Source: Stratiolaelaps scimitus (lineage: Eukaryota > Arthropoda > Arachnida > Mesostigmata > Laelapidae). From it: DNA of 64,000 nucleotides. The DNA lies in NCBI GenBank assembly GCA_019614645.1, contig JABWDB010000065.1, positions 1,301,152 to 1,365,151 on the forward strand, given 5' to 3'. A program made the position numbers and the translations under genes. How positions within the stretch are numbered: position 1 is the first letter of the stretch; each line of letters begins with the position of its first letter. The notes beneath the pieces were generated by a model. That model had not been told where the DNA came from. It saw nothing but the letters and a program-made list of their open reading frames with translations, and searched no databases. This document shows positions 49,330-59,228 of this stretch, in pieces.

Positions 49330-50330
49330 ACCGCTGTAATTTGTGAGGTATACCAACCTGTTATGGAACTGTATTGGAACAGGGTCGTATAGGTATTTTA
49401 AGGTCTGTTAATTGGGGGAAAGACCAGCTATATGAGGTCACGCAGGAAGAGTAGCAATACAATACTAATGTTGGTTTTTTGATGGAACCGCGATTATAGC
49501 AACGCTTAAGTTCTTGTAACAAAATAATGATAAAAAGGTGTCGCAAATGTTTAGGGCATCGAAACATAGTTGTTTGAACATACGCCCAAGTAGGCACATA
49601 CTTCATAATATACAGTATCAACGAGTTATTATATGTTTTAATTTATTCGGTGATGAATTGTTTGGTCGAGACAAGTGCGAGCAGTTTACGACGGAGCGAG
49701 ATACTCCACACTGATGATATGCGTTGGCCAAGAACGTGTTTGCTCGACTCCGAGAAAACTAAAGGTTTTACAAATAAGGTATTTCGAGGATTTGAACGGC
49801 TAGCGATAACGGTAAGTGGGAAAACGACCTCCGATGGAATCAGATTCGTTGACATTTACGTAGTAAAGCCCGGGAGCAGCAGGGCCTTATAAACCAAAAC
49901 GAGATTCAATTGTGGGACTTCCATCTACCTAAGTCTCCGCCTTGCCGCAATGGATACATAGCACTCAGGACTAAGGGCTACCACTTCATCATTTCGTGGA
50001 GGTTTAACCCCATTTGGCAATCTTGGACAAGACCAGCTTCTTTTATGGTTGCTTTCCAACAACTACGCGAACCGCAAAACTAACTCTAAACCCCTACATA
50101 GGCTAATAATGAATACACGAGACATTTAAGGAGATTGAATGCCTCCCAAATTTTATAGTACCGCAACTCGCTTAAGACACGTTGACACAGCAGCCTGTGC
50201 ACAGACATTTGCCATGACATCGTAAGTACGCCCATAATATTATGACTATTTTAATGTTCGTCTGTATTTGACATATAAGCAATTGTCATTCGAATGTAAG
50301 ACATTTAAGGGGTTGAATGGCCCTTACCAT
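49330..50330. other. No gene recognised between the Spatzle-like gene and the repeat cluster
   Basis: A plus-strand frame at 49650-49892 (80 codons; LVETSASSLRRSEILHTDDM) and its antisense frame are open, but neither has a recognisable motif. Confidence 0.45.
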
Positions 50331-50334
50331 ACAG

Positions 50335-50560
50335 TTATCGGATGAGAATTTGGCTTAGGTCCTGATTGAGGTTTGTACCCTGGAGCCACCGACTCTCTCT
50401 CTTAACCTTCATGTTAACATAGAGACACAGCAGGTCATCTCCAGAGATGATTCTGTGCAAAAATCGGTCATTGTCAGAGCGTGTTGCCACTGTTGAGCGG
50501 TGATGATCAACTAATTCGTCTTGCTCGCTTCGCTCAGTTGCTGGAAGGTCTTTATTCTCC
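50335..50560 (-). pseudogene. Mariner transposase fragment fused to repeat-cluster sequence
   Basis: The minus strand reads DNDRFLHRIISGDDLLCLYV then NMKVKRESRWLQG and NQDLSQILI. This corresponds to the mariner block FLxRIVTGDExWxLYxN...W followed by the P-K-x-D-L-H region. The usual DE of the first catalytic site is DD here. The frame continues upstream into unrelated repeat sequence from about 50565, which is the junction with the repeat shared with 59.1 kb. Confidence 0.6.
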
Positions 50561-51588
50561 TTTCTAAAAAGGGCGATGGTCAATTTCGAACTCGGAACCC
50601 TTGAATTTCGCAGTCCACTGTCGATCACTCTGCCACTCTCTACCATTGCACCCCGTCCGGACACAGCACAGATGACCCGGGCAGCTTCAGTGACTGTTGT
50701 ACAAAAGAAGGTTACTAAAATGAACCTTTAGAGGTATTCCATACAACACGCTGAACTTTGAAACAGAAAAGACAGCAACGGTTTTGTTGTGCAAGCGCGA
50801 TACATTCCAATCAGTGTCTTGAATTACTAGATTTTATATAATAATAATAATAATAATATATCATAATCATCTAGTAGTCTTTTTGTCTTAAGACATGTCT
50901 GCGTTTTGTTGTCAATATTTTTGCTGGTGAGGTTCATTTCTCTCTCCCTCCTAGCACAGCAGATCGATGCGTTAGCAACTGTTCGTGATAGCGAGAACAT
51001 TCGTCACCGATCTCATCACGTGCATGTACCACCATATCAAGATGGCTCTCGTGCACATCTCTCCTCCCTCTGATGTTACTTTACTGGCACCTGTAGGTTC
51101 ACCGTCGAAGTTGGCGAACGTGTCATACAGGGAGAATGAAGGCTATGGCCGTATAACTTATACACAACGATAGGTGGCAGAAACCTCAGGAAGGTCCTCA
51201 AGGGTCTGCATTGCAGCTAGGTGCTACATACAGCTACCTGTCTGCTTGCGCATCAGTCGGTCTCCAGCTGTCGACCGGCGGAGACCCTTGACATTGCTGC
51301 TGAAATGATCGTGCAGATTATATATACGCCTTTTATCAAATACATTTTTGCGAGAACTTAAGCATTGTGAAACTGCAGGTCCGAAAATAAACCTCGAATG
51401 AAATGAAGTAAAAAATTACAACAGTGGTAACAAAAATATTTAACGCCGGCCACTTCCCTTTGGAAAAATGGTCTATGCATTCTAAGCGTTTGGGAGAATT
51501 TATTGAGAGCAATAATAAGACGACTTAGATGTCGACAGTAGACGGACACTCAAACAATATGCACTGTCACACAATGCAGATACGTGAG
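50560..51588 (+). repeat. Partial third copy of the palindrome arm's inner part
   Basis: Collinear with 59150-60155: GATGGTCAATTTCG, a tRNA-Ser-like stretch on the minus strand (50578-50650), the AT-rich hairpin CTAGATTTTATATAATAATA, AGCAGATCGATGCGTTAGCA, AAGATGGCTCTCGTGCACAT and the centre sequence up to CAATGCAGATAC. Similarity stops abruptly at 51588. The frame MIARTFVTDLITCMYHHIKM (50985) is conserved in both copies but unassigned. Confidence 0.75.
51353..51400 (+). repeat. SINE-body-like segment inside the 50-kb repeat
   Basis: GCGAGAACTTAAGCATTGTG, then AAACTGCAG and AATAAACC resemble the body of the SINE at 8.1 and 31.7 kb (GAGAACTTAAGCATTGTA...GCAGTTCC...AATAAACC). The related segment at 59918-59965 lies in the palindrome centre. 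Confidence 0.4.
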
Positions 51589-52128
51589 CTTCGCCCTAGT
51601 TCTGAGGATATATATGGTATCTTCAATTACACGAGCAGAACGTCTAAGAGATCGAACATGTATCTCATTATTGCTTATGTCGTCGGGCTGTCTGGCCAGG
51701 TCCGACACTGTCCACGCTTGTTCTTCCAGTTCTGGAATTCTCCTACGTGTAGATTCAAGAATGTTGTTAATAAGAGACGATTCAAGCTGTCGAAAACATT
51801 CGAGAAATTCAACATTTTCTTGAACAAGATCTTCTTAGGCCGCCTTCTTCAAGGGGCGCTTGACGCACCAAGTAAAGCCGGCTCCAACGTGATCTGCCAG
51901 GCAGGTTATATGACACATCCTTAGACATGTACCACTACACATTAGTAGATTTGGCTCTCTTCAAATTCCTCATCACATAAGAAACACGTAATCACTGTTA
52001 ACATCAAGTGTGTGACCGTACACGTCTGATGCAATCCTTGTAGCAAATTTAGCTTGGAAGTAAACGATATCTGAGAATGCATTATAGAAATACATATGTG
52101 CTTGGCGAATACATTTGTTTGAAACTAA
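51589..52128 (-). pseudogene. Unassigned reading frame with Cys/His-rich segment
   Basis: Unique sequence between two repeat segments. One minus-strand frame reads CSGTCLRMCHITCLADHVGA, then GFTWCVKRPLKKAA and a stop. The same frame then runs open for about 95 more codons with helical, Glu/Arg-rich sequence (EDLVQENVEFLECFRQLESS). An upstream frame (52167-51973) also looks protein-like (YFQAKFATRIASDVYGHTLD). The C-x3-C-x3-CH-x2-C spacing suggests metal binding. I recognise no family. It may be a captured gene or an old transposon ORF. Confidence 0.35.
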
Positions 52129-52771
52129 TACATACGCAAGGATACCTTCGGCACGCAAACGATTCACATCTGCGAAACGCAGACATCCCTGAACTAGTAA
52201 ACAGGAATTCGAAAAGCAAAATTAAGAATTCTCGTCAAATGCAACTTAAGGTTCCTCACGGATAAGTCGAGAAATCGTCCTGTTCTTTCGGACGAAGTTC
52301 AACGAGAACAATAAAGATTCAATTCGGATGTTAGGACATTGGATTAATCAACACCAGACCACGTTGTGTGTTATATTAGTATTACGCTGTCGTTGACTAG
52401 ATTGAGCTTCTGATTGAAAAGTACGCTTCCAGCTCACTCATATGAGAAAAATTAAATTTCACAGATTTTGTCAAACCTAAGGTAATTAGAAAGAAAACAA
52501 TGGCGCCGTCCAGGAATCGAACCTGGGTTGCACGTGTTCAAATAGATGTGAGTGATTCCACTACACCAACGGCGCTGATGACACAAGTGAGTCAAGGGTA
52601 GCTAAGGTGGTCCATCATATTTATTGCAATGCTCTGAGTTAATTATATGAACCAATGAATAGATTTACTTCAGTGGTCCTCATAGTAATACCTAAATGTT
52701 AAGAGCTGAGGCCTGCGAGATAGGGGAACAGCTGAGGGTCAGCTCGAAAAAAGAGAAACTTCAATGGTGAG
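52129..52771 (+). repeat. Left ~640-bp direct repeat flanking the R1-type LINE
   Basis: Collinear with 57135-57805 and inverted with 62933-62300. Starts TACATACGCAAGGATACCTT, includes the perfect hairpin TCTGCG-AAA-CGCAGA, a tRNA-like sequence on the minus strand, and the stem-loop tail unit at 52709-52750. It diverges from the right copy at scattered positions. It ends exactly where the R1-type coding sequence begins. Confidence 0.8.
52501..52577 (-). tRNA. tRNA-like sequence (probable tRNA-derived pseudogene), copy A
   Basis: The minus strand has a 7-bp acceptor stem GCGCCGT/ACGGCGC, A-box-like TTGGTGTAGTGG, a perfect T arm CCAGG-TTCGATT-CCTGG and a terminal CCA. The anticodon arm does not fold into a normal 5-bp stem and 7-nt loop, so no amino acid is assigned. 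Copies B and C lie in the other repeats. Confidence 0.45.
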
Positions 52772-52780
52772 GAGATTGCA

Positions 52781-53017
52781 ATTATCTCCCAAGCATTGGT
52801 GAACAGAAGAAATCGCATATGTCTGAGGACCCGGAGAAGGATCAAGGCACTGAGCGCGAAAAGCGTAGGAAATGAACGGCAGATATTAGACGCAGTTATG
52901 GAGCTCAGACGGGTCAGGGCTACGCTGAAACGTGGAATCGCGCGAAGCAAGATGCGAGCCTGGAAGGAATTTTTCGCAGACCTCGAAAGAGACCCCTGGG
53001 GAAAACCGTACAAACTG
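52781..53017 (+). pseudogene. R1-type LINE ORF2, fragment upstream of reverse transcriptase
   Basis: Reads VNRRNRICLRTRRRIKALSA, then ARSKMRAWKEFFADLERDPW and GKPYKL. This is the basic linker between endonuclease and reverse transcriptase typical of R1/LOA elements (RxxKRxAWxxLxxxxxxDPWGxxYK). The frame is cut at the target-site duplication of the nested LINE and resumes at 55397. Confidence 0.75.
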
Positions 53018-55396
53018 CAACTTCAACTTTATTCAAACATACAGTAGGTCGGAATTTCTAGGGATTATGGGGGGGGGGGGGGGGTGAGGACGACAATGTC
53101 CCGAGGAAGGCGATGGCATTGCCTCTCTGCACGGCGAGGGACAGGCGCTGCAGGAGGAAAGAGCCAGCGCGCTTGTCCCCGGTGGCGCGGATCAGCCTAT
53201 GGTAGACCCCCTCGAGGAAGTTCGCAGTGAGAGGGCCGTGCCCGCCCAAGGTCTCAAAGGCAAGGGGGGAAAACAGGTGGGTTACTTGGAGTGCGGCGTA
53301 CTTCCTTAGCTTTGCCCGTTCCGCACGCGCTACTGCGTAACCGGGGATGGTTGCACAGTGGTTGACATAAGAGGGTGCTAGAGTGTCAACCACAGTGCCG
53401 TCCCAAACCAGGTGCTGGCCTCGATGGAAGGGGACAAGGGTGAGGCCGTCAGGGCGGCGCCCGTCAGAGGTGTCGAGGCCCTGTGGCTCCCTTGTGCCAG
53501 GAATACCGGCGGAGTGGAGGGCCCTCACGAGCGTGTCGTTAAGCATCGTGTGTCGCGGATGGCGACCGGCGCTGCGTTCGCACGAGAGACCGTGATGGCC
53601 ATTCGTTGCGACGGGGTCCCCGCAACGCTCGCAGCTGTGGGCCGCAACTACAGGGGCCCCGAGGCGAAGGCCCACACAGAAGCGGAGGGAGCGATCGTCT
53701 AGAGCAGTACCAAGGGACGAGGAGGGCAGCGCGTGGAGCCACGCCCCCGCACCAGGCCTGTCGACAGCCCGGAGGCGAGCTTGGTCAGCAGCGTGTGGCG
53801 CAGAGGCCAGGAGGGAGTCCCGCAGCTCCTGGTGCAGGGCATCGGACCATGCCCGCTGCTTGCTCTGCTTGTCCGGAGGGACCCGAGCGCGGGCGCCCGT
53901 CTGGTCAAGGGCAGCTTCCTGGGAAGCGGAGAAGTGGGCGAGCGCTTCGGGGGGGAGGACTGTAGCGACCATGTCGGCAACCGCCGTAAGCGACGCGGCG
54001 TAGCAAACGTCGGCCAAGCGGCGAACACTGAGGATGCCGAGGCCCCCGAAGCGGACTGGAAGGGTAGCCTGCGACGCCGCTTCCGGAGGGAGCTGGAGGT
54101 TCAGGATCGTCGTCAGCGCGTCCAACACCAAGTCGTCATACTCGTGAAGGACTGAAGCCTCAGTGCCGGCCGGGCATGTCCTAAGCAAGTGCTGCATGCG
54201 TGCCGCCGAGAAACAGGACCGAAGGAGGAACAGCCCCTGGTGAGCCGATAACAGGGGCAGTCGGTCGAGCATCACGGCCGTCCTCTCGAGGCAACGGTCC
54301 AATAGCGGCCGGATGGCCTCGTCCGTGAGAGGGGAGCCGACGAGCTCGAGGGACAACCTCTGAGTGAGACGGCATCCTGGGAGCGACCGCTGGAGGTCGG
54401 GCTGCGCGTCTAAAGAGAAGATCTCGCACTTCGTGGGGTTGAGGGCGAGGCCGCTGCGCCCCTCGTAGTCGAGTACTCGCTGAACGTCGGAGGCGACGGT
54501 CGCCGGATCACCTGCCAACGTTCCGTCGTCCATGTACCACAGCCGCAGACGCGACTGGAGGGACACAGCGAGGGGCCGGAGGGCCAGGCAGAAGAGGGCT
54601 GGGCCCAGCGGGTCCCCCTGCTGGACCCCGCACTCTGAGCTGATGACGGCGTTGTCCATAATCAGATGGGAGGGGCCCCGATAGGCCAGGTCGACCAGAG
54701 GGAAGAGGCCAGGGACGTGCTCAGCAACCTCTCGCAGAACGAGATCTCGACGGACCGTGTTGAAGGCATTGCGAAAATCAAGCTTGACCAGGGCCGCGTC
54801 CGGATGAGCGTGGATGAAGGCGCGAGCCGCGTGAGCAGCGATCTCCGTCCCAGACGCCTGGCCGCAACCCAACTGGGTTGGGCCGAGCAGGGTCACGACC
54901 GTGTCCCTCTCGTTGACCCAGGCGATCTTAGCAGCCAGGCGACGAATCGTGCTGGAGCAGGCGATGGGCCGTATGGACCCGTCCTTTTTCTTGAGGGCGA
55001 TGAGGCGCGCGCCGAAGAGTATTGGCCGTAGCGCCGATGGAACCGTGCCGGTCCGCATGCAGTCGACCACCTTAGCGAGGGCCTTGGCGAGGGCAGTGGC
55101 GACGGGTCCGAGTGCCGGAGAGAGCAGGTCCCTGAGATGACGCGGCCGAAGGCCATCGGGGCCGGCTGACGAGCTCGGGGGGAAAGAGGAAACGGCCGCA
55201 AAAATCTCATCGGCGGACGTTGGGGCAATGTCGACCTGCGGGGGACGGACGGGGAAGGCGTAATCAGGAGGGGCGGGGGGGTGCTTCGCCCTGAGGGCGT
55301 GGAGAGCCTCAGCCGAGTCCGTGGCCGAGTCGGTAGAGCACAGGGCCCGGGCGGCACCAGAGATGTCACCCTCGGAGAGTTTTTGGGTGGCTATGC
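53018..55396 (-). mobile_element. Nested LINE with restriction-like endonuclease, inserted in the R1-type LINE
   Basis: Bounded by the 15-bp duplication AAACCGTACAAACTG (53003-53017 and 55397-55411), which restores the R1 reading frame when one copy is removed. Minus orientation, 5' truncated. The 3' end (at 53018) has TTTGAATAAAGTTGAAGTTG, with a polyadenylation-type AATAAA, and a long C/G run at 53070-53087. Base composition is strongly GC-rich compared with its surroundings. Confidence 0.85.
53058..55396 (-). CDS. Reverse transcriptase / restriction-like endonuclease polyprotein, 5' truncated
   Basis: One uninterrupted minus-strand frame of about 780 codons. The first internal Met is at 55070, but the frame is open to the insertion edge. 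Reverse transcriptase: AGPDGLRPRHLRDLL, KKDGSIRPIAC, LDFRNAFNTVRRD, QQGDPLGPALFCLAL and the catalytic YMDDGTLAG. C-terminus: zinc-knuckle CERCGDPVATNGHHGLSC (C-x2-C-x8-H-x4-C) and RPDGLTLVPFHRG...WDGTVVDT, fitting a PD-(D/E)xK restriction-like nuclease, then FETLGGHGP and QRLSLAVQRGNAIAFLG. It would nick target DNA and prime reverse transcription. The absence of stops suggests a recent insertion. The exact clade is not assigned; I associate this C-terminal type with elements common in ticks, corals and sponges. Confidence 0.85.
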
Positions 55397-56930
55397 AAAC
55401 CGTACAAACTGATCCGTGGCAAGATCAAAAGAGCCCGCAAAGAGCACTTAAAACCCGAAGAGCGCACAGCAATACTCTCCAAGCTGTTCCCTCATATGCC
55501 GGATTTGAACAGATCTCCCTACACGAGCGGCGACGACAACGGAGGCGGTGACGGCGAAGATAACGATATCCCTGCGGTCTCCGGGATGGAAGTGATCCAA
55601 GCGGCAGAGCGAATCAAGACGGGAAAGGCCCCGGGTATGGACGGCATCCCACCCGCAGCGACTAGGGTCCTACTGAAGGAGTTCCCGGATATGGTGGCCA
55701 ACGTCTTCACCAGACTCGTGCGCGACGGCTCATTCCCAACAGTGTGGAAGAAGGCGGAAGTAGTACTCCTGCCGAAAGGTGGGGAAGCCTTCCGCCCAAT
55801 CTGCCTCCTTGGGACCCTGGCCAAAGCGTACGAGTCTGTAGTGGAGGAAAGGCTCAGGGCTTTCTCGGAAGAGAACGGACTACTTTCGGATTCCCAATAT
55901 GGCTTCAGGAAGTCGAGGTCTGTGTTAACGGCGGTGCACAGAGGCAGAGGTACTGGCCAAGGAGACACGTAAAAAGCGGGAGTACTATCTGTCGATCATG
56001 TTGGATGTTCGAAACGCATTCAACAGCTTGCCGTGGCCAGTGGTACTCAAAACGCTCAGGACGCAAAGAGTCCCGACTTACCTAACCCAGATAGTCGCTG
56101 ACTACCTGAAAGACAGAGACATCCGCAAGGTGTACCGCAAGGTTCCATTATGGGCCCACTCCTATGGAACCTTGCTTACGACGGAGTGCTCCGCTTGAGG
56201 CACGGCCTCCCGGGGGGCACGGACATCGTGGCATACGCCGACGACATAGCACTCACGGTAAAGGCGCGCACTGAAAGCGAACTAGAGACAAATGCCAACC
56301 TTGCATTGGCAGATATCTCACTTTGGATGCGAGCCAACGGACTGGAACTGGCCCCCAGAAGTCTGAGGCGATCCTCCTGATAGGGAAAAAGAAGTGCCGG
56401 CACGAGCCCTGTATCTCACTCGATGGAGTACAAATCGAGCTGAAAAAGACAGTGCGATACCTGGGCGTTCATCTCGACCGAGCGCTACGGGGATCCCCTC
56501 ACATGGCGATTACCGTGCAGAAGACTACGAAATGGCGGCTTAGCTGGCCAGGCTGATGCCGAACATCATCGGTCCGAGGGAGGGAAAGCGACGGTTACTA
56601 ATGAGCGTGGCCGAGTCCATCATTCTCTTCGGTGCCCCCGTGTGGCCCAAACCAGCCTTGGAGACTGATCGCAACTTAAAGAACATGCTGAGGGTCCAGC
56701 GCATAGGTCAGGGCAAAGCACATGCCTATAGAACTGAACCTAGATGAAGGCATGCGAGCCTTCGTCAGGTTCCTCTGCACATCGACTGATAACTGGAACA
56801 AGGGTGAGCTACTCGCGAGAGCGTTGCTGACCTCCAAGGACAGGCTGGAGAGGGACCGCATAGCCAGACTAGCGGCCGATGCAGTTTCTGCACAAGACAG
56901 AGGACTAACCGAGGGATAGGACACGGTCGG
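55397..56930 (+). pseudogene. R1-type LINE reverse transcriptase, frameshifted
   Basis: First frame (to 55972): IKTGKAPGMDGIPPAATRVL, FRPICLLGTLAKAYESVVEE and LLSDSQYGFRKSRSVLTAV. After a shift: SIMLDVRNAFNSLPWPVVL (55995). After another: VAYADDIALTVKARTE with the catalytic YADD (56230). Then KTVRYLGVHLDRALRGSPH (56440) and SVAESIILFGAPVWPKPALE (56600). At least four frame changes separate these blocks, and the thumb/C-terminal region looks shortened. Confidence 0.8.
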
Positions 56931-57134
56931 CGATAAGCGCTGACTGCCGGTCGCTGCAAGACATTGTTCAAAGTAATTCCTCATGGATAAGAACAATGTC
57001 TATTGAACACTGTCCCAAGTCACAAATCGGTTGGAGGTTTAGTCAGTAAGAATCTGACACTACCACTCGAATACCCTAGAAGTGAAGAGTGGTGCCTATG
57101 CTAGGTTTGCCTTTAACCTCTGTATTAAAAAAAG

Positions 57135-57805
57135 TACATACGCAAGGATACCTTCGGCACGAGAACGATTCACATCTGCGAAACGCAGACACCCCTGAAT
57201 TAGTAAACAGGAATTCGGAAAACAAAATTAAGAATTCTCGTCAAATGCAACTTAAGGTTCCTCACGGATAAGTTAAGAAATCATCCTGTTCTTTCGGACG
57301 AAGTTCAACGAGAACAATAGAGATGCAATTCGGATGTTAGGACATTGGATTAATCAACACCAGACCACGTTGTGTGTTATATTAGTATGACGCTGTCGTT
57401 GACTAGATTCAGCTTCTGATTGAAAAAGTACGCTGCCAGCTCATTCGTATGAGAAAACTTAAATTTCACAGATTTTGTCAAACCTAAGGTAATTAGAAAG
57501 AAAACAATGGCGCCTTCCAGGAATCGAACCTGGGTTGCACACTCATAATATAGATGTGAGTGATCCCACTACACTAACGGCGCTGACGACATAAGCAAGT
57601 CAAGGGTAGCTAACGTGGTCCATCATAGTAATTGCAATGCTCTGAGTTAATTATATGAACCAATGAAAAAATAAACAAAAAAAGCTCAAAAAAAAAAAAA
57701 AAACTTCAATAGTTCAACTTCAAAAGGTTAAGAGCTGAGGCCTGTCGCATAGGGGAACAGCTGGGGGTCAGCTGGAAAAAAACAAAAAAAAACTTCAATA
57801 GTGAG
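57135..57805 (+). repeat. Right ~670-bp direct repeat (also outer end of left palindrome arm)
   Basis: Collinear with 52129-52771 and inverted with 62933-62300. Carries the same TCTGCG-AAA-CGCAGA hairpin, tRNA-like sequence and stem-loop tail GGAACAGCTGGGGGTCAGCT followed by an A-rich stretch. It joins directly to the A-rich 3' end of the R1-type LINE. Confidence 0.8.
57509..57587 (-). tRNA. tRNA-like sequence, copy B
   Basis: Same layout as the 52.5-kb copy: acceptor GCGCCGT, A box TAGTGTAGTGG, T arm CCAGG/CCTGG. One acceptor mismatch (AAGGCGC). The anticodon arm CACA...TGTG has an oversized loop. Confidence 0.45.
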
Positions 57806-57872
57806 TCGCTATATACAATTAAATATAACTTGTTTAACTAATAATAAGAATTGAAATAATAATAACCCTTTG

Positions 57873-58160
57873 GCATCTTCTTATGTCAGTCGTGGAATAA
57901 CACGGCTTGGTCATGCAGCCAATATAGTCGAACAAGCCATGAATAGAAAATTCGCCTCTTTGATGAATGAGTACCACTTTAGACCTGTAGCCTTCGAAAC
58001 ATTGGGGGGACCGGGGATACAATCATTAAACTTTCTTCAGATATTAGTATCCGCTATAGGTGAACCACGCGCAACCGAATTTTCAATGCAAATATTGTCC
58101 TTAGATATCCAAAGGGGTAACGCAATTTCTATTTTGGGCATTCGCTTAACGATTGGGGAA
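57873..58160 (+). pseudogene. Endonuclease-LINE C-terminal fragment (left arm)
   Basis: Reads YVSRGITRLGHAANIVEQAM, FRPVAFETLGGPGIQSLNFL and LSLDIQRGNAISILGI. It aligns with the last ~95 residues of the nested LINE protein (YVNHCATIPGY...FETLGGHGPL...LSLAVQRGNAIAFLG) but is AT-rich and diverged, so it comes from a different, older member of that family. GERL is deleted relative to the right-arm copy. Confidence 0.7.
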
Positions 58161-58509
58161 GTGGGGCCTTCTTGTTCTAGATATTATATTAAGAATATAT
58201 AGAGGAAGGTGTTCTTAGATGTATTTTACGTTCAGCGAGTACAATTGTCGCCTACTTTTATGATTGAATAAATGATGATCAGGTAAAACCTTTATCTAGA
58301 CAGAAAACAAGAAATGCCGTACGAATACCAGCATGATGTTGGCATCGACGCACCAAAGCGCCCACAATGAATACCTATACAGCCCTAACCACGCGAGCAG
58401 AATGTGTGGGGATCGAACCGGGATCTCATTGTTGTTTTGTATTGTGTCGTGAACAATTTTTGGCAATTGAGTGGTACCTCCTATTCCCGCGACTAGTCAT
58501 ATTAAATAT

Positions 58510-58749
58510 TAATTTAAACGAACTAAGCCGCTGCGGACGCAACCCATGTCCTCCGACAGGTCCCTGCTCTACAACGGCTGCAGAGGAGGTACTACATGTA
58601 AAAAAAGTCATAACAAGGATCGATACTCCTGTTATCATTCTTACGAGAAAGCCGTATTCGTCATAGAATAACCATTGCAAAGTCTTTATAATAACATCAT
58701 GCTCTATCGTGTCCTTTATATACGGCAGTAAATTGCCATCCTCAATCAC
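58510..58749 (-). pseudogene. Unassigned membrane-like ORF (left arm)
   Basis: The minus strand reads IEDGNLLPYIKDTIEHDVII then FLVRMITGVSILVMTFFTC, with one predicted membrane-spanning stretch near the end. Also present in the right arm. No family recognised. Confidence 0.3.
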
Positions 58750-58918
58750 CAGAGGGTTGGGTTAGTTGTTATTCAGGTAAGTTGAGAAATCGCCCTGTTT
58801 TTTTCGGATGAAATTCAACGAGAACAACGAACGGGTGAACTTCAATGGCGAGCCACGATATACAATTAAATATATAGTGACCATGTGTACAAATCTACTT
58901 GTTGCGATTCTAATCAGT

Positions 58919-58978
58919 GTCTCGAATTACTAGAAATTATATAATAATAATGATATTATAATCATCTAATAATTCGAG
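58919..58978. repeat. AT-rich hairpin with TCTCGAATTA arms
   Basis: TCTCGAATTA and TAATTCGAGA are exact inverted complements around an AT-rich loop with (TAA)n. A diverged relative lies 470 bp downstream (59386-59440), preceded by the same words (CAGTGTCTYGAATTACTAG). Mirrored at 61140-61205 and 60690-60750; the second type also occurs at 50818-50880. Confidence 0.6.
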
Positions 58979-59154
58979 ATATTATTTTGTAATTAAGAAA
59001 AACAATGCGAGAGATTTAACTGCGACATTGAAATGGATTAATCAACAGCTGGCCACGTTGTGTGTTATACTGTATTATATCTGCTCCCGCTAATTCTCAG
59101 CTTTAGTGGACGCCGTCCTTATTTGAAAAAGCCTCTTTTGTAAAAGGCTATGGT

Positions 59155-59228
59155 CAATTTCGCGACCCTTGAACTTCACAGTCCACTGTCGATCACTCTG
59201 CCACTCCCTGCCATTGCACCCCCTCCGG
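59155..59228 (-). repeat. tRNA-Ser-like stretch in the palindrome arm
   Basis: The minus strand reads GGGTGCAATGG, AGGGAGTGGCAGAGTGATCG, then GACTGTGAAGTTCAAGGG. This resembles the A-box and anticodon region of tRNA-Ser; the B box is poor. Related sequence at 50578-50650 (minus) and 60913-60975 (plus). Confidence 0.35.

Larger units (their letters stand above)
52772..57134 (+). mobile_element. 5'-truncated R1-clade LINE, interrupted by another LINE
   Basis: Coding pieces at 52772-53017 and 55397-56930 join across the nested insertion (GKPYKL then IRGKIKRARKEHLKPEER). The element begins after the endonuclease domain, so it is 5' truncated. It ends in CTGTATTAAAAAAAG, an A-rich 3' end, abutting the right direct repeat. 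R1-like elements move by target-primed reverse transcription. Frameshifts make this copy inactive. Confidence 0.8.

Noticed and set aside
53383..54155. Plus-strand frames of 70-140 codons
   Set aside because: They are shadows of the GC-rich endonuclease-LINE ORF on the minus strand.
58400..58420. GGGGATCGAACCGGGATC as a tRNA gene in the left arm
   Set aside because: The A-box-like stretch lies on the wrong side of the B box for a tRNA on either strand.
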